Shown here in pieces: positions 28,001 through 43,000 of a stretch of DNA of 64,000 nt. The first letter of the stretch is position 1; every line of letters begins with the position of its first letter. Under the pieces are notes generated by a model. That model had not been told where the DNA came from and did not search any database. It saw only the letters and a program-made list of their open reading frames with translations. Source of the stretch: Burhinus oedicnemus. Lineage: Eukaryota; Chordata; Aves; Charadriiformes; Burhinidae. The translations under genes were made by a program, and so were the position numbers. Where the stretch lies: positions 523,085 through 587,084 of the forward strand of contig VFFE01007620.1 of NCBI GenBank assembly GCA_008921705.1, given 5' to 3'.

Positions 28001-31000
28001 AAGCAGCATAGGCAGTGGCGGGGAGGAGCAGGAGTGCTGCTCAGGCTGGGTAACGTGCCTGTGAACACATGGAGACACAGTCCTTTCTGACCATCTGGTT
28101 ATCATTGTCTTGTGGAGTAAACAAATGCTGGCAGATTTCTTAAGATAGACATTTACCTTTTTTTTTTTTTTTTTTCCTTTTTAACTCAGATAACCCAGAA
28201 ACATCAGCTCCATGAAGCTTCTTCATATTTACTGGAGAAGAAGGGAGATATCCATGGTGCCTTTCTGGTTATGCTTGAGGTACAGTAAACTGAAATCCTG
28301 AATGTAGCATTTTTGCCATGCCAGCATGGCATGACATACCATCAGCATGATGGCCTGTGTTAAGGTTTGATACTGTCATTGCTTCTCAGTTTGTTTCCCA
28401 CTAGAATCCATGGCAGCATTTACCTTCTGTCAAATAACAATATGTTGAGTTGTCTGCAGACTCAGCAGATCAGTATATTTTTCTGGCATCTCTTCAAACA
28501 TCTAGTAGATAATAGATGCTGACATTTGTTTTTCTTAATCAAAAATCATCTTTCAGCTCCTGTTTTCCTTTCCATATTTGGAAAAACATTTATGCTATGT
28601 TAGTCATACTGGGGAAGAAAGTGTGGGTGAGCCTTTGTAACCGTACCTTTTAAAAACATTTCTGTCAAGATTCTGCAAGTTTACTGTTCTGAGTTCTGTC
28701 TTTTGTTTCAGCGATTGCAGAGCAAGTTGCTGATGCTTACGCAAGATGATGAAAGTAAGTGTTATCAAGTTAAATTCCATTTTCTATTAAAAAGAGATAA
28801 ACATGAAAATGTAAAGTGCATATGCCTGACACTTGGCATAATGAGATCCTTCTTCAGGTTTCTAGGTATTATGGTGACATTTTTAAAGTTTATATTCACA
28901 TGGCTGTGGTAGTTATTCTGCTGACACTTCCTTACTCTGTTACTCTGATCTTGCTAGGGATCTAGAAGAAGCCGTGATGGATGGGTTTTTTTGTGTGTTT
29001 GTGGTCATCTGCCCTGTTAGCTTTTTTGATGGTGACTGGTACTGTTACTGGCTTACCAGACACGTTTCCTATGTTGGAATCCACTCAAACTCATTACTGA
29101 GCTTTAACAGGCGTTATATGTGAACAGTGATGAGAGACATCTGGAAGTAGCTTTTTTTTGAAGCAAACTTCTCAGAGAAGTAAGAATATTCTGCCTATAG
29201 AAAATAAGTATATGCACAAGTGCACTTTTCACTTGCCCAAGGGCTCATGGGCACCTAATTAACTGCAGTGCCCATATTTGTTACTTAGTTGCATCCTAAA
29301 CCGCAGCTAAGATCTTCCTTGTTTGATTATGTGACATGTTTGATGTGCTGGATTTATTGTGCTATTCAGGAAAAGGGCCAAAAATCAGGACCTGTCTTTA
29401 TTATGTAGTTGCTTGCTGTAGTGAACAGACTTTAGATGAACAGTATGATTTTATTTTGCAGAATGATTGGGAGTTAACATATCTAATAGTTTTTATAATT
29501 ACAATTTTTTTTTCCCCAAAATCTTAGGCTCAGCTGAGCTCCCCTTGCTAGAAAACGTTGAAGATACCCTAATGAAAACAATTGCCCTCTGCCAGAGAAA
29601 TTCACACAATTTAGACCAGCAACAGCGAGAGGTAAGGAAGGTAATAACAAAAATGGATCACTAAAATCAACAAAGGCCTCTGCATGTCCTGAAACTTTCT
29701 CTTCACATACTGCTGCTTTTCCCCATCTATTGGATACTGATGTGTCTGAAGCAGTCATTGTTTTCCTCTGCCATGTGTTCTTCTTGCAGTGGTTTGGGTT
29801 TTAGACCCACAAGAGAGAAATCCTCACTTGTAAGGGTGAAGCCCAAAATAAAGTGCCTGCCAGAAGTGGAGAAGCAGATGAGACAACACCCTTTCCCCCA
29901 TTTTTAGCTCCAGTTGAAATTTTGGCTTGAATGTCAATCAGACACTGATTGAAGGCATAGTAAGGTTCGAGCCAACTTTATGGTGGCACAAAGCTGATGC
30001 TGCTGTCACTGTGGCTGCAGAATATTGCTGTTCTGAATGTGTTCACAAATCCTGAATTTAATGTCAGCCTGGTCTTTGAGGGGTGGAGACAACACAGCTT
30101 GCTTGAGCTCTTGCAGAGAGAACTGGGTTTGCCTATCTCCTTGTGCTGAAGTTGCATTTCCATTTTGCCAGTGTCAGTGACATAGAAGGCATCTTTACTC
30201 CTAAGTTTATGCATAACTTGCGTAACTGAACTCAAAACTGAGAACATTGTTCCTGTGTCTGAAGAGGTGGCATGTCTGGCAGTCAAGAATTCTGTAATGT
30301 CTTCTGAGCGCTGTCCAGGCTATGAGTTGACCTGCTCCGTTTATTCTCGTAAATGATCTTATGTGCAACAGATAGCCGCTGTGTTTAATTGAAGAGGTGT
30401 CTGCGTGTACACCCTGAGTGCTTACGGCCTGCCTACCTAATTGGATAGATTTGAGTTAGTGTTTGCTCGCACTCTGGCTCCTCTTCCACTTGCTGGAATG
30501 GACTTGTTGATGCCCAAGTAAGATTTGATGCTGGCCACCGTATGAAGGACCAGCTTTCCCAGTACAATGTTATGCAAATTTTCACAACTCTTGTATACTG
30601 CCTGGAGAATTGAGATGCCCCTTTTCCAGCTGGGATCCATTTACTGTGCTACCCATTATGTAAGCAGCATCTACACCGGCAAGTTTGCAACTCACGTGGA
30701 GAAGCAGTTAGGGACTAAGTAAATTTCTTATGTTGTCACAATTCCAGTAAAGAAACAGTTGAGAGTGGAGAAGAGGGAGCAACAGGAGCCAAAGGTCGTC
30801 TGTGCTCAGACCCCAATGAAATAGTATCTTAGTCTAAGATATGAGCAATATAGACTGAAAACAGATCCCTAAGTACTGTGCTCTGAGGTTATTTTAATGT
30901 GTTTCAATTCTGTTCCATTGCAGTCGTGAGAAATGTAGTTCCGTTCTTCAGAATGTAGAAGTGAGTCTTTGGAAATGGACTCTGACATTGGTCACAGCTC

Positions 31001-34000
31001 ATTTTTAGTACTGCCATGTTCTTACCGTTTTTTTTCTTGCATTCAATTATTTCAGGCTCTCTGGTTTCCCCTGCTGGAGGCTATGATGTCACCACAGAAA
31101 TTATCTGGTTCTTCACAGTATCGATACTCTGAATGTAAGTATTTTGGCCTTTGTGACCCTAAATATTAATCAAAATCTGTGTGCTGTCTCTCCTTCTCTA
31201 CTGAATGACTAGAAGAAAAGCAGTTTTGTTACTCAGTTCCTAAATTTGCTGCTCCTGCAGTAGATCTGAACTGCAGTGGTTGTCAGATTGAGCTCAGGTT
31301 GGGTGTTTGGTAGGCTGCAGCTGTCAGGTACTTTTTTTTTTTTTTAAAGTCCTGAGTGGAAGAGGAACCCTACCACAGCCTCTGCTTGTAAGCTGGTTCC
31401 ATTGAGGATGGTCTCTATACAAAAGCCAAGGTGTACAGCGTGTACAAAGGCTTTCTAGGTTGTAAGTAGGTTGCAGTCTGCATTTTGTTAACTTCTGACA
31501 ATAATACACTGTTATCTTCCATGCCTACCTAGCCTTTCTGTATGCTTACCCCTGCACGTGTCTATTGTATATAAAATCAGTAGAACTTGAATTCACCAGC
31601 TAAATTCTCTACTCCAGTTCTAGTGACCTGAATCTGTTGTTGGGTGTCAGCAGCACATCTTGAAAAGCCTCCCTTTATGGGAGACTTAAGAGTAGTTAAA
31701 AAGGGGCTTAGTTACTGTGGTCTTGGGACAGAATAATGTCTTTTGGTCCATTCCAGCCCTGTGCTCCACAGTAACTGTAGTTGTGTGTGGTTAAGGATCT
31801 CAACATATTACAGGTAAGTGTGGTGGTGATCATGCTGTCCATCCTCCACTTCTTTCCTTCCAGTGACTGTTAGCTATATCTGGACTCCTGGGTATAGTCT
31901 TGTAGCGATCAGTAGTCCAAAAATATAAATCACCTCTCTTCCCTCAACTCATCTTTTCCTCTAAATTCATAATGTCCCCTAGATTATCCATTTTGGGGAG
32001 CTAATGCCTGCAGAAAAGTAATCATCTGCAGTCATACCAGAAATGATGAGGGGATAATACACTTGGATCCTGCGTAACTATTCTGTTTTCATTCCTAACG
32101 TGTGTACTTCCCAAACTGCTCTAACTAGCTCATTATCCCCACAAAGAAGCTGGATTGTTGGGTCCATGCATATCTCAATACTGACTCTTACTTTGGGGAA
32201 CTGGGGATTGAGGAACAAGTTTCATGCAAAGGTTAATGCTATAAGTTTTAAAGTCTGTGGGACTGTAACATGGACAAGGCATTCAAATTGGGTTTTGGTA
32301 GCAGTAGGAAAAGTGAATGCCAGTGCTACAAAGTAAGTCTCAAAATGTAAATGTTTACTGTAGGTGTGGGAGTGGAACGGAGAGGCATGGTGATATTGAA
32401 AACTTTTAAATATACTTTCTGATACAAAAAGCTGCACGTGCTCAGTGCAAAATGTGTAGAAGAAATAAATATAAAAAACATTTTTCAAACTAGAAAACAT
32501 GAACTGAAATTAAACTCTCTTAATCTGAAAGACTGATCTCTTTCTACTCCTTGAATCCTAATGAACTGCTGGTGGCGTTTATGTTTGGTATTTCAGCTTT
32601 GAAGAGTTTGACAATGCAAGTGCTCAACAACATGGCTGCATTTATTGCTCTTCCTTCAATCCTGCAAAGAATTCTACAGGTGAGTTTCTGAAGAGAAGAA
32701 GCTTTTACCAAGCTGTGCCACTCAGTTATTGGGAAGAGCTGAACATGTTCCTGTTAGGATAGCAATTTCCATGTTGTTAAAGATCAGATTAGCTAATTGT
32801 CCGGCTCACAGTATTTCATTAAAAGTTCAGTTGATGAGATATAAGTTTGAAAAGCTGAATGACCTGGAAGACTTGATGCTCTGAGGAGATATGTGGGAAC
32901 ACATAGACCTATGAGAAGATAATTGAGGTAATTTCTGCAGACCAAATAAAATATTATCTCAAAGGTTGCAATTACTTTGAAACTTCGCAGTTTTAGCAGC
33001 AAATCCACTATGAATTTCTCCAAACTTGGAACTAAATTTGTTGAAAGCCATTTAGCTAAGGCTCTGACATGGACAGTTGTGAAAACACTAACACAAAGTT
33101 TGTAGACTTTGGAGAAAGAGATCAAAACTGGGCTATTTTGATTGATGATGCAATGTATTATTTTAGAGGTGTTTGTTAGTGAGCAGCAAACATCTTGTAG
33201 AAGAGCTGATTTCAAAACAGGATCTTGGGTTGAACGATCACAAGCAGATATCATTTGTTAATTTGCAAAAATAGATGAAAAATGAGGTTGGGATTTAATA
33301 GCAAACCTTGACAAATGCAGAAAATTAATTAGAGAAATTGTCTGCATTGTGGAGTGGAATGATTGAGAAAGTGTTGAATTACTCTTCAAGGCTTCTATTC
33401 CAGATGAGAGAAGAAAATGTAGAAAAGGGCTTACAGGCTTCACAGGGTGAACACACACCTCTAGCAACCATTAGTTTGATCTTAGTATTATGTACAATCT
33501 TGATTGTTGGAAAAAAATTGTAATTAAAGACTGAAAAATGTTGCAAAAGAGTGGATAGAAACCGTGGTCAAATGGAATATGGTTTTATCAAAGGTAGAAA
33601 GTGTTGAGCAAACTTAATGCCTCTTCAGTAACTTACTTGGTCTAGTTTTAACTGGGGCATTAGGTACAGTTTGCTATTGAGCTTTGTTTGATGTTTAATG
33701 TAGGCAGGAAAGGATACCGAAGCTGTGAATGAATAAGTGGGGAGGTTGACAGGGAGGCTTTCCTGGGTTATGTTGAGAATTGTCAGAATGGGGTGAGAGG
33801 CAAACCAGCGACCACTGTGAAAATAACACAGCTGGGAGGTACTACAGTGTGGAGGAAGATCCTGTTCTCCCTTAGGAAGACTAGAAATTGTTTGCAGTCT
33901 TCAAGTATTTCATCCCTTTTCTATTCTTAAAGACTTTTAGCAGAAATAGAAAAACCCGTTTCTAGAGGCTGGCAATCAGATCCTGGAGGAAACAGATGAG

Positions 34001-37000
34001 TGAAATGTATTTGTCAGTTGTAGAGGGAAGTGGTTGGTGTGATGGCACTATTGCAAAGGATAATGGGATGCTTATGGTGCATCAGGTGAAGTACTTCTAC
34101 GAGGGACAGAAATGTGTAAGGTGTTATTTAAAGCAGCATTTGCAACTCTGGTCACTGGGTTTGGAGGCAGGGGGAAATTGCTCCTGCTCATTCCATTTCT
34201 GTGGTCAGCCTTAAAATTCGGTCTGACAAAACAGAGATTTAGAGGCAGATGTTGCTCTACAACTAGAGCAAAAAATGGGGAGAGATGATGGCTTCTTAAA
34301 ACGCATTCAGAGAGAAGAACTGAATTCCAGGTAAAGAACATTAATATCAGAACTTCATAAAGTAGTAGTAGTAGTAATTGGTACCTTGTAGCTCAGGAAC
34401 AGGTGTAGGGACAATAGTGTTATAAAACTCAGAAGATCCTGTGGAAGGGAAGGTGGTATTTCTTTACAGGGTCTCTAAATAAGTTGACTTTGCCTCTTAA
34501 CACTCATTCTTCACTCAGTCACACTCAGGTATTTGCAAACATCGAAGATGCATGGCAATGAGTGATCTGACCTGGATCATTTGTGGGCAGTCAAGAGGGT
34601 GTCAGCCCCTCACTGCATCTCTGGGGTTCCATCATTGATGATGACAGCTTAGTTACATCCTTTAGAAGTTGCTGGCTGTTACAAGGTGGATTTTTGTCTC
34701 TGAATCTCACTTAAGCTTCTGTAAATCATAGGCCAGATTGCTGCACGTTTTCCCTTGTTTGGAACTGAGGTTTGAAATACCTGTCTGTGGTCTGTTCTCC
34801 TCTTGGGCTAACAGAGAAATGGTGCGTGATATTCTGCAAACTTGTCATCCTCCTCATGGTAGGACATGGGGTCTTCCACTGATAACTTGTCTGGGCTCGT
34901 ATTAGTCTGCTGCCTTCAGTGCTTGACACCCTCATCGACTTTGCAGCTGGGAACAGTGTCCTTTGTTACCAAGACAGACCATTCATTTAACCCTTTGTTT
35001 GTGTACTTAGAACCACACATTTCCATTCACACTGCGTTCACACCAACATTTACTTCTGAATTTCTGGGATTGCATTGCTCTAGGTTACTTGTGCTTGTGT
35101 GTTTGTAGCTGTGTTGTATTAAACTATTGCTTCAAGGCTTGCACTGGATGCCTGTGGGAGATTCTCTCTGGATTTATTTTGGTGCACAGCTTGGCCCTTG
35201 GAAGAATGTTGCTTTGAATTCAGCTAGGAAGATGACATTGGGAATGGTGGCCACGTCTTTGGGTGCCCAGCTCAAATATTCAGCGGTTCTGAACCCTTGC
35301 CACGTTTGGGATCAGGAAAGAAACTCCCCCTGTGTTAGACAGCAGGGAGCACTGCATTTTTTGCCTCCCTGTGTAGTGTGACCTGTCATCTGCTTCCTTG
35401 GATTATCTGGGAATCCTATTTTAAGTGCCCTGCAGGGAAGAATCACAACATGGCATGCATACATGTTTCCCCAGAACATTCTGTCTCAACAGCTCCCTCA
35501 GCTAGAAAGATCTCTATTTTGTTAGCCCTGGATGGGTATTCCTTTTGCAAAGCTGTGTCATTGCTCTTCAAAGTCATGTAAAATTCTAAACCCTGGTGCC
35601 AAACCATTCTGTCTTGGCTCTGGGCAGTATGTAGGGCCTCATTCAAAATGTTATTGATGTGCCACTTCAACAGTGACCATAAGAAAACTCTTAAACCAGG
35701 TCTTCTGGGCCCTGGAGAACATACAGGTTTTCCTAAGCCCTCAAAATATTTCTGTGAAACCCAGAATTCTAAGTGGTGCTTGTCTGAAAATGCCCTTAAA
35801 GCTGTTCCAACAGAGGTCAAGCCTTGGTGGTAAAACATAGACGCACTGGAACTGCAGGTCAGGAAGGTAATTCAGCTGCCCAGGAATTAATGGGGGGATT
35901 TTTTGTAAGGTGGATGACATCAATAAACTGAGGTAGATTATCTTGCCTTTTCTGCAAAGGAATTAGAGTATTCCAATTTTAGTGGACTGTTTTTCTTCCT
36001 CTTCTGGGTTTAACTGCTGATAGATTATACCTCATGCAAATGTTTAACTCTGCAACCAAAATGCTTTGCTAAAGGGCACCTTGCAAAGGGCTACAACCAG
36101 ACTCCACAGCTTCCACAGAAAACAGGTAGGCTACTGGCATTTGCCCACTACAGCATATTGACTCAACTTTTTATAATTGAAGTAGTATGAAATAACGATT
36201 AATATATTTATGTTCTGTTCATCCTTAATAATGTTGTAAACTTATTTATTAAATAGCAAGTCTGAAATAACCATATTAAGAAAGACACTAGAGGAATCCT
36301 CTTAAGCATTAAGAAAAATCCCATGTCGTTAAGTATGTGAATGCTATCTGAAGAGGGCTGAAAGGTTGAGTGTTAATTCCATTAAAAAGCTGTAACCCTT
36401 CATGAATGTTTTGTAAGTAGATGCAGCCGATGCCTCCTACAAAACGGAGAACTGGAAAAGTCAGAAATTTTAAATCTACCTATAGGAACCCCAAAGTGCA
36501 GAAGGAAGGAATCTCAAAATCTGTTACAGAGTGGAAGCAGAAAGATCCAAAAAGCCTTTTCTTGATTTTTTTCTGTCCCTGCTTAGGGCCCTGCCTGTTT
36601 TTTGTTTTGTTTTGGTTTTTTTGCAGTCCTGAAGGTCAACACTGGGATTAGTTTTATCTGCAATAGTTGCTCTGTCCCCTTGCAGATGCAAGGGCATGCG
36701 TTTTCTGAGTTCACAGTGCTTTTATTAGCACAGTTGTTGTGTGAGTGCTGTTAGCAAAGAAAGTGCTATTTCCTGGACCCGGGAAGAAATTGGAAATGCA
36801 GGAGACAGAACTGGCTGGAAGGCTGGATGAACACCTCTGGCTTGCATCGGGATACCTGCAGGCTTTTCCTGATGTGTTTGTTGGTAGCGGCACTGGGTAG
36901 TGAGTTTGGCTTTGGCTTGCCATGTCCCCAGAGAAATACCAGCCTGGAAACAGTAGCTGTGATTTGTTCCTGGCTTGGTGCAACTGACTCTTATTAATGC

Positions 37001-40000
37001 ACCATCCCATACAGTGCATTGGGAGCATGCATAAATCCCAAATGGAGACAAATTTTATAAGGTGGAATTAATGAAACATATTCCTCCATAAAGTAACTGA
37101 TCCTATAAGGCTCTCATGACTGTGAATTTTGTGGGGGCTGAAATCAGCAAATTGGAAGAAAACATTATAACTTGCTGGAAAAGTGCAGTTACAGCTCTGG
37201 ATTTCGTGCTCAAGGCAGGCAGACAGCTGCAACCCAGGCTTGTGAAGCACTGGCCAGTGGCTGCAGGCAGGAAATGTGCGTGAACTTCACCATTTGCACT
37301 TGAGTGCCAGGCTCAGTATAAGGCTTTGCTAGACCACATGGCTCCTCTTTGGAGAAAAGTCCATTCTCTTCCTACCTGCCATTTTTTAGAGATCATCAAG
37401 TGTGACTTGAGGAAAAAATGAGCAACTGAAAGTTGGCCCTCAGACTCACGTTCCTTCTCTGCAGAGCTATAGGTGGCTCTTTTATTCTTCTCTCTTCTTC
37501 ACATCTCTTCTTCCTCTATCTCTATCCAGGCAAGAAACAAGTTGCTTTGAAAGTCTCTACTTGCATCTTGGGAAGTTAGAGCTGCCGTATGTAAATAGTT
37601 GTATCTGTACAGTTTGTGAGTTACCTGTTTGGGTTTCTTTGGCCATATGTGCTTTACAAAAGTGAGTATCTGGTGCATACAAAACTAACTTGCTCTATGT
37701 TATGGATCATGTACATGCTGCATTGGAAGTTCTGAGTTCCCTGTTGCCCTCCATAATTCATATGGTGACTCAGTGTAGTATACTTTTATGGTGTTGCTTT
37801 TAAATTATGCATGCAGAAAGAAAACAGTGTTTTTTGAGGCTGTGCTGTTCACCTAGCAAAAAAGTAGCCTCTGCAGCGTGTCAAGCTCTTCTGTATATTC
37901 CAAATCTACAGCTGGTTTTGACTCAAGTGATATTACTCAGTACTGGTTTTACTTAGACTTGAACCTTGGTGTTTCTGCCTGCACATTTCCTCTGAAGACT
38001 TGTTAAAAAATTTCCTGACTTGCTTTCCATAGCTGTTTTGGTGATCTCTCTGGGTATCTTGCAGTGTAACTTCCGTGTTACTTTAGTTGTCTTCCTCAAC
38101 TTGCATTTTCACTTTTGCTTCTCCTTTCTCTCCCTCACTCTGTCTCAGCATGGAATCAGTCTTGCTCCTATTCCTCTTCTCATTCATCTCATCCAGAGCT
38201 TATTCATCCAGAGCTCCTTCTGTTCCTGTTTCCACAGTGTCTCCATCATTTTTCTACGAGCCAGTAGTAGATCCTGCTGCTAACCTGACTCCTCTTCCTT
38301 GCTTCCCATTTGTGTTAAAGACACAAAGACTGGCTGGATCCCAGCCGGTTAGCCAACAGCTTGCAGGGCATCATCTTTAGTGAAATACCACTGTGGTGCA
38401 TTCCTGTCTGCTGCTGCTGCAAAGACAAGTAGGAGGAAGCTGTGTTCCTGGCGTGTGTGTGTTGGAAGTGGTGCCATGTTGCGTGTTGGTAGGGGACAGG
38501 GCATCTCTGCAACTGCATGGAGAGATCTTTCAGGGTCAGTTCTGCCCAGGAGACCCTAGTGCTGGTGGCTGCTAGTGCTTGTGGCCACTAGGAGCTGTCG
38601 GCAAACTCGCACAGTGCTGGGTTGTGGGGCAGAGATGTTTTCTGGCATAGTGCCTTGCTGTACAACTGGGCCTGGCAGGATGGGAGGACATTGCAGAAGT
38701 CTCTCCCCTTTTCCAGTGCTTCGGCCATCTGCCTGGTTGAGAGGCTGTGCACTGTCATGGAGAGCAGCTCCCAAAGGGGCTCCTTGCTAAGCTCACCTCA
38801 GAAGAGGGAGATGCACACTAGACCAGGGTTCCTGTCCTGCGCCAAGTGATGCTTCAGGGGGTGCCGGAGTGGGTGTGGAGGAGAAGGGCATGTTTGGTTT
38901 GGAGCTAGCCTAAGGAAGGTGGTCGAGATGCATTAGGGCAATGATTTGTACCACAACCCTTTGCTTGTGCTGCTGGGACATGGAAATAAAGCTGCTCAGG
39001 GCATGTGGAAATCGTCCCTGCAGCAACAGAAGAGCCCCAGGCCCCTGTTCCCTAGATGATGTTCTGTCATCTGGATGTGAGACCAGGATCGCCCTGGATT
39101 CCTGCATACTGCTGCACAGCTACACAGCCCCCTGGATCCGTGTACTTTCAACCTGCAGCTGAGGGGGTGCTGGGTGAGCTTGGGGGTGACATGTGGATCA
39201 CCACAGACTGAGGAGTGAATTACCCTCTGACCTGGGCAGAAGCAGACTGGCAGCGTGGGGCCCAGAGCCCCGCAGGCAGCCCGGGAGCTCACTGACCAGC
39301 AGACACCCGTAGCAGTCGGTGTCAGGCGGCAGCACGGACAGGGTTGATACCTCGTGTCACTGCAGGGTCTTTTCTGCTGCTTTCTTCGATATTCCTCAAA
39401 TGCACTCTCCAGTCAGCTCTTTGCATCTCTTGTATGAAGTTTCTGAGGTCACATTTGAAGTCTTTTGATCCAAGCACAGTAATTAGTATTGATGTTGTCA
39501 TCTACTCAGTTTTGCTCATTACCAGTTTTCCCATTGATACATAGGATTATTCTGCTGTGCTGCTGCGTGTGCAGCATCTTTACATCTGGAGTCGCAACTT
39601 CCATTTGCGATGCCAATCTGGAGAGGGGAAAAAAGAAAAAAAAAAAAAAAGGGAAAAAGCCAGAATGGTCATATCCTGTGATTCAGCTGCAGCTTTTCAA
39701 TTTCTTCATACAGGATCCAGTTTATGGAAGAGGGAAACTTGGAGAAATTCAAGGACTTGTCCTGGGAATGCTGGACACGTTTAACTATGAACAAGTAAGT
39801 TGCATGTATTTCTGTTCTGTCCACTGCTGTATACAGGGATTACTTTTAGCTATCTAGCCTACTACTCTCTCTCATTTGTCATTTCTCTCTGCAGGGCAAA
39901 TTAAATGGACATGTAAGTGATGCATATTTGTGTGACTGGGGGAAGGGGAATGAGTTTGTATTGCTCACAGACAGATTGCAAGTGAAGGGACTGGCAGGTA

Positions 40001-43000
40001 CATGGTGATGTGAACACCTCTGTAGTTCATTTTTATGTTAAATGTACTGGAAGGATAAACATCTGCTTTTTCTCCAGCTCATCCTGTGTTTAGGGATTCA
40101 AAGGCAATACGTTTTGCCTTTTTATGCCGTCTTAAATAAGAGCTTTTTAAATGAGGCTGTTTTGCCACTTCCTAATGGTAATGCTGCACTTCCTTTGTCA
40201 CCTGATGAGATTTCAGCTTTATCTCACTCCTGCCTTTCTCCGTCCAGTCTCAAATCCCAGGCAGTCTCCAAACTTCAAGGGTTTTCTAAAACTCATTTTC
40301 CCCAAAGCAGAATGCACAGTCTTCCTCCAAACTCACCCTCCCTCCTTCTGCCTACCATGTGGCACTACCATCCTAGCTACTGTTCAGCAGAAGCATCCAA
40401 TTTAAAAATAAGATGGGAAATAGCTTTACTCTAGAGGGCTGAACATAAAGAACCATTATATCTGGGTTCTTGGTAAAGGTTTGCTCTGAGCAGCACAGGT
40501 CCTCTGTCATTGCCTGGCAGTTGTCTGGTACAGGCTGCTTGTCACATGTGGACTAGGCCAGATGTAAAACACTGGTGCAACCTCTGCAGCTTCTTGTGAG
40601 TTGCTGCTACAGAGCATCAATAGATCGTGAACCGGAGTCCCTATGCCTGATACCTGTTGTTGCTGAAAGAAGTACTGACCACTAAAAACTAAGGGTATTT
40701 TGCTTTTGGCTCTTCCGAAATGGAAATCTCAGTTGGGAAAAACTAGCAGATGAGAAGTCCAGTGGTTTTTTCATATTTTAATTGTGATAGTGCATTTGGG
40801 CTTTGATCTTTATCAGCATGTTTCAACTAAAATGGAGGCTATAAGCAGTAGCTTACTAGGAAGAGGGGAAAAAAAGGAGGGTGTGGTATGGAAGATGACA
40901 AAATGAGCCTACCGTGTCTCTTTTAATGCTCTTTACAAAAATCAATAAAGCACTTATCTATTTACAGAATCACAGGGGTTGGAAGGGACCTCTGGAGATC
41001 ATCTAGTCCAACCCCCCTGCCAGAGCAGGGTCATCTAGAGCAGGTTGCACAGGATGGCGTCCAGGTGGGTTTGGAATGTCTCCAGAGTCAGAGACTCCAC
41101 CACCTCTCTGGGCAGCCTGTTCCAGGGCTCTGCCACCCTCAAAGTAAAGAAGTTCCTCCTCATGTTTAGATGTGAAAAGATCCTCATGTTTAAGAGTGAG
41201 AAGATACTTGACTCCATTAACATGTGATGACAGGATAAGTATTTTGAGGGCAGTGGCTAGAAAACATAAAGAGAAGCAATTTTGTTGGGTTGGTTTTGCT
41301 CTTAGTAATCTGCTAAGGCGTTTGTTAGGAAGAATTGATCAGTATGGAGTTTCTGCAGTCTGGAGATGACAGAATGACTTAGTTATTCTGTAAATTGTCT
41401 TCCACACAGACCCTTTTAGAGACAACTACGAATCTTCTAAACCATGATCTCCACTGGTCCCTGTGTAACCTAAGAGCATCTGTCACTAGAGGGCTTACCC
41501 CAAAGCAGGATTACTGTTGCATTTGTCTACAGCAGTACAAAAGAAGGCAAGAAACTGCTGATGAAATCATTGTTTTCAGGTAAAGTTAAGGGTCACAACT
41601 GTGATCATGTTAGTAGTTTTAAAAGAAAAGAAAGAAAAAGAAAGAGCTCTGACTTACACAAGTAATTGTATGTATTCCTGTGAGCATGTATTCCTGCTCC
41701 CTTGCACTGTAAATGGGCTGGCTAATCAAACCCGTCAGAGGCAGCCGCCTTTGCATGCAGCCAGCTCAGTCTTGGCTGGAGAGAACTGCCGTACAGTTCC
41801 GTGAGAGCTGTACAGTAAGCTGTCAGTTTATCTGTCATCTCTCCCGGCAATGCAGTTTGTGCAGCTGCAGCACCCTGGGGTTTATTTGCCTGTATTTGTA
41901 CATCCTGGATCTATTGCAGGGCTGACTGCGTACTCTGGCATCTCTGTTTTTCCTGTCTCCGACTAGGTGGCTGTAAAATAAGACAAGATCATTATTACTG
42001 TAGTATTATGATCTGTAACTGTATCGGCAAATGGACATGTACTGTTATTTTTGCATGTCTCAAAATACTGCAGGAGGGTGTGGAGGTATGAAGGGAGTGT
42101 ATACACTGCTGATCTGTATTTGCAGATAAGCAGCCTTGTTTTCCCTTGACCAGAGATTTCCCCTCCAAAGTGCAGAGGTGCCAGGCTGTGTTCCCCTGCT
42201 TTCAAGCACCCAGCAAAATTCTCTTCTCTTTACAGCTGTGGCCACTTGTACCATTCACTGTGTCTGCTGAGTAAAGAGTGTGGGATGGTAACCAAAGGCC
42301 TGATGAGGTGGATGTGCTATAAATGCAACTCGGGTAACAAGGGAGGAAAACTGAGTGAGAACTTCTCAGAGCTAAAAAAAGGAAGTGGAGCATCCTTGGC
42401 ACAGGTAAGGTTTGTGAGGCTGTTCCTCTCCAAGTAAACTTCAAGCAGTGCTTATAGACTTCATCACATTTATGAATTACGTTTTGTTTTGGCATGGGTA
42501 TACAGAGCTGTGCAAGAAATGGAAGTGTGTTCATCCAGACGGTTTGGGAACTGCTAGCCAGCATGAGGGGCAGCTGGATGCTGGCAGCTGGTTGCCTGCT
42601 AGGTGCATCCACCACTTTGTCTTGTTTGTGAGAGTCTGGGATGAGCTATTGGGGACAGTTCCTTTCAAACTATTTCTAGGTGTGTTTTATATAAAACTTT
42701 TACTAAAAGCTGGCATGTTCCTTGTGCCTGGATTGCAGAGCCTCCGTTCTACCTTCCTAACAGATAACCTGGCTCTGGGTAAAAGATCTGGAATTGATTT
42801 GACTTGCTAAGCACTCGCACAATGTTTTAAGAAGCTTGCGTGTAAACAAAACTGATGCAGCTGGATTTGGCGGGGAGAACAGATCATTAGTTTGTATTTA
42901 TTGTCAGTATTTGCATGCAAGAAGTTCCACCATCCTCAATTCAAACAGAAGTCCAGTCTCAATATGCATGTTTCTGTATTGTCCCTGGCATGGTATGGTG

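Larger units (their letters stand above)
39795..41409 (+). other. VPS8: VPS8 intron, 1.6 kb, with an antisense CR1 end
   Basis: The last part holds the CR1 fragment at 40,965-41,170 and a 24-bp tandem duplication at its edge. The rest is unremarkable. Confidence 0.8.
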
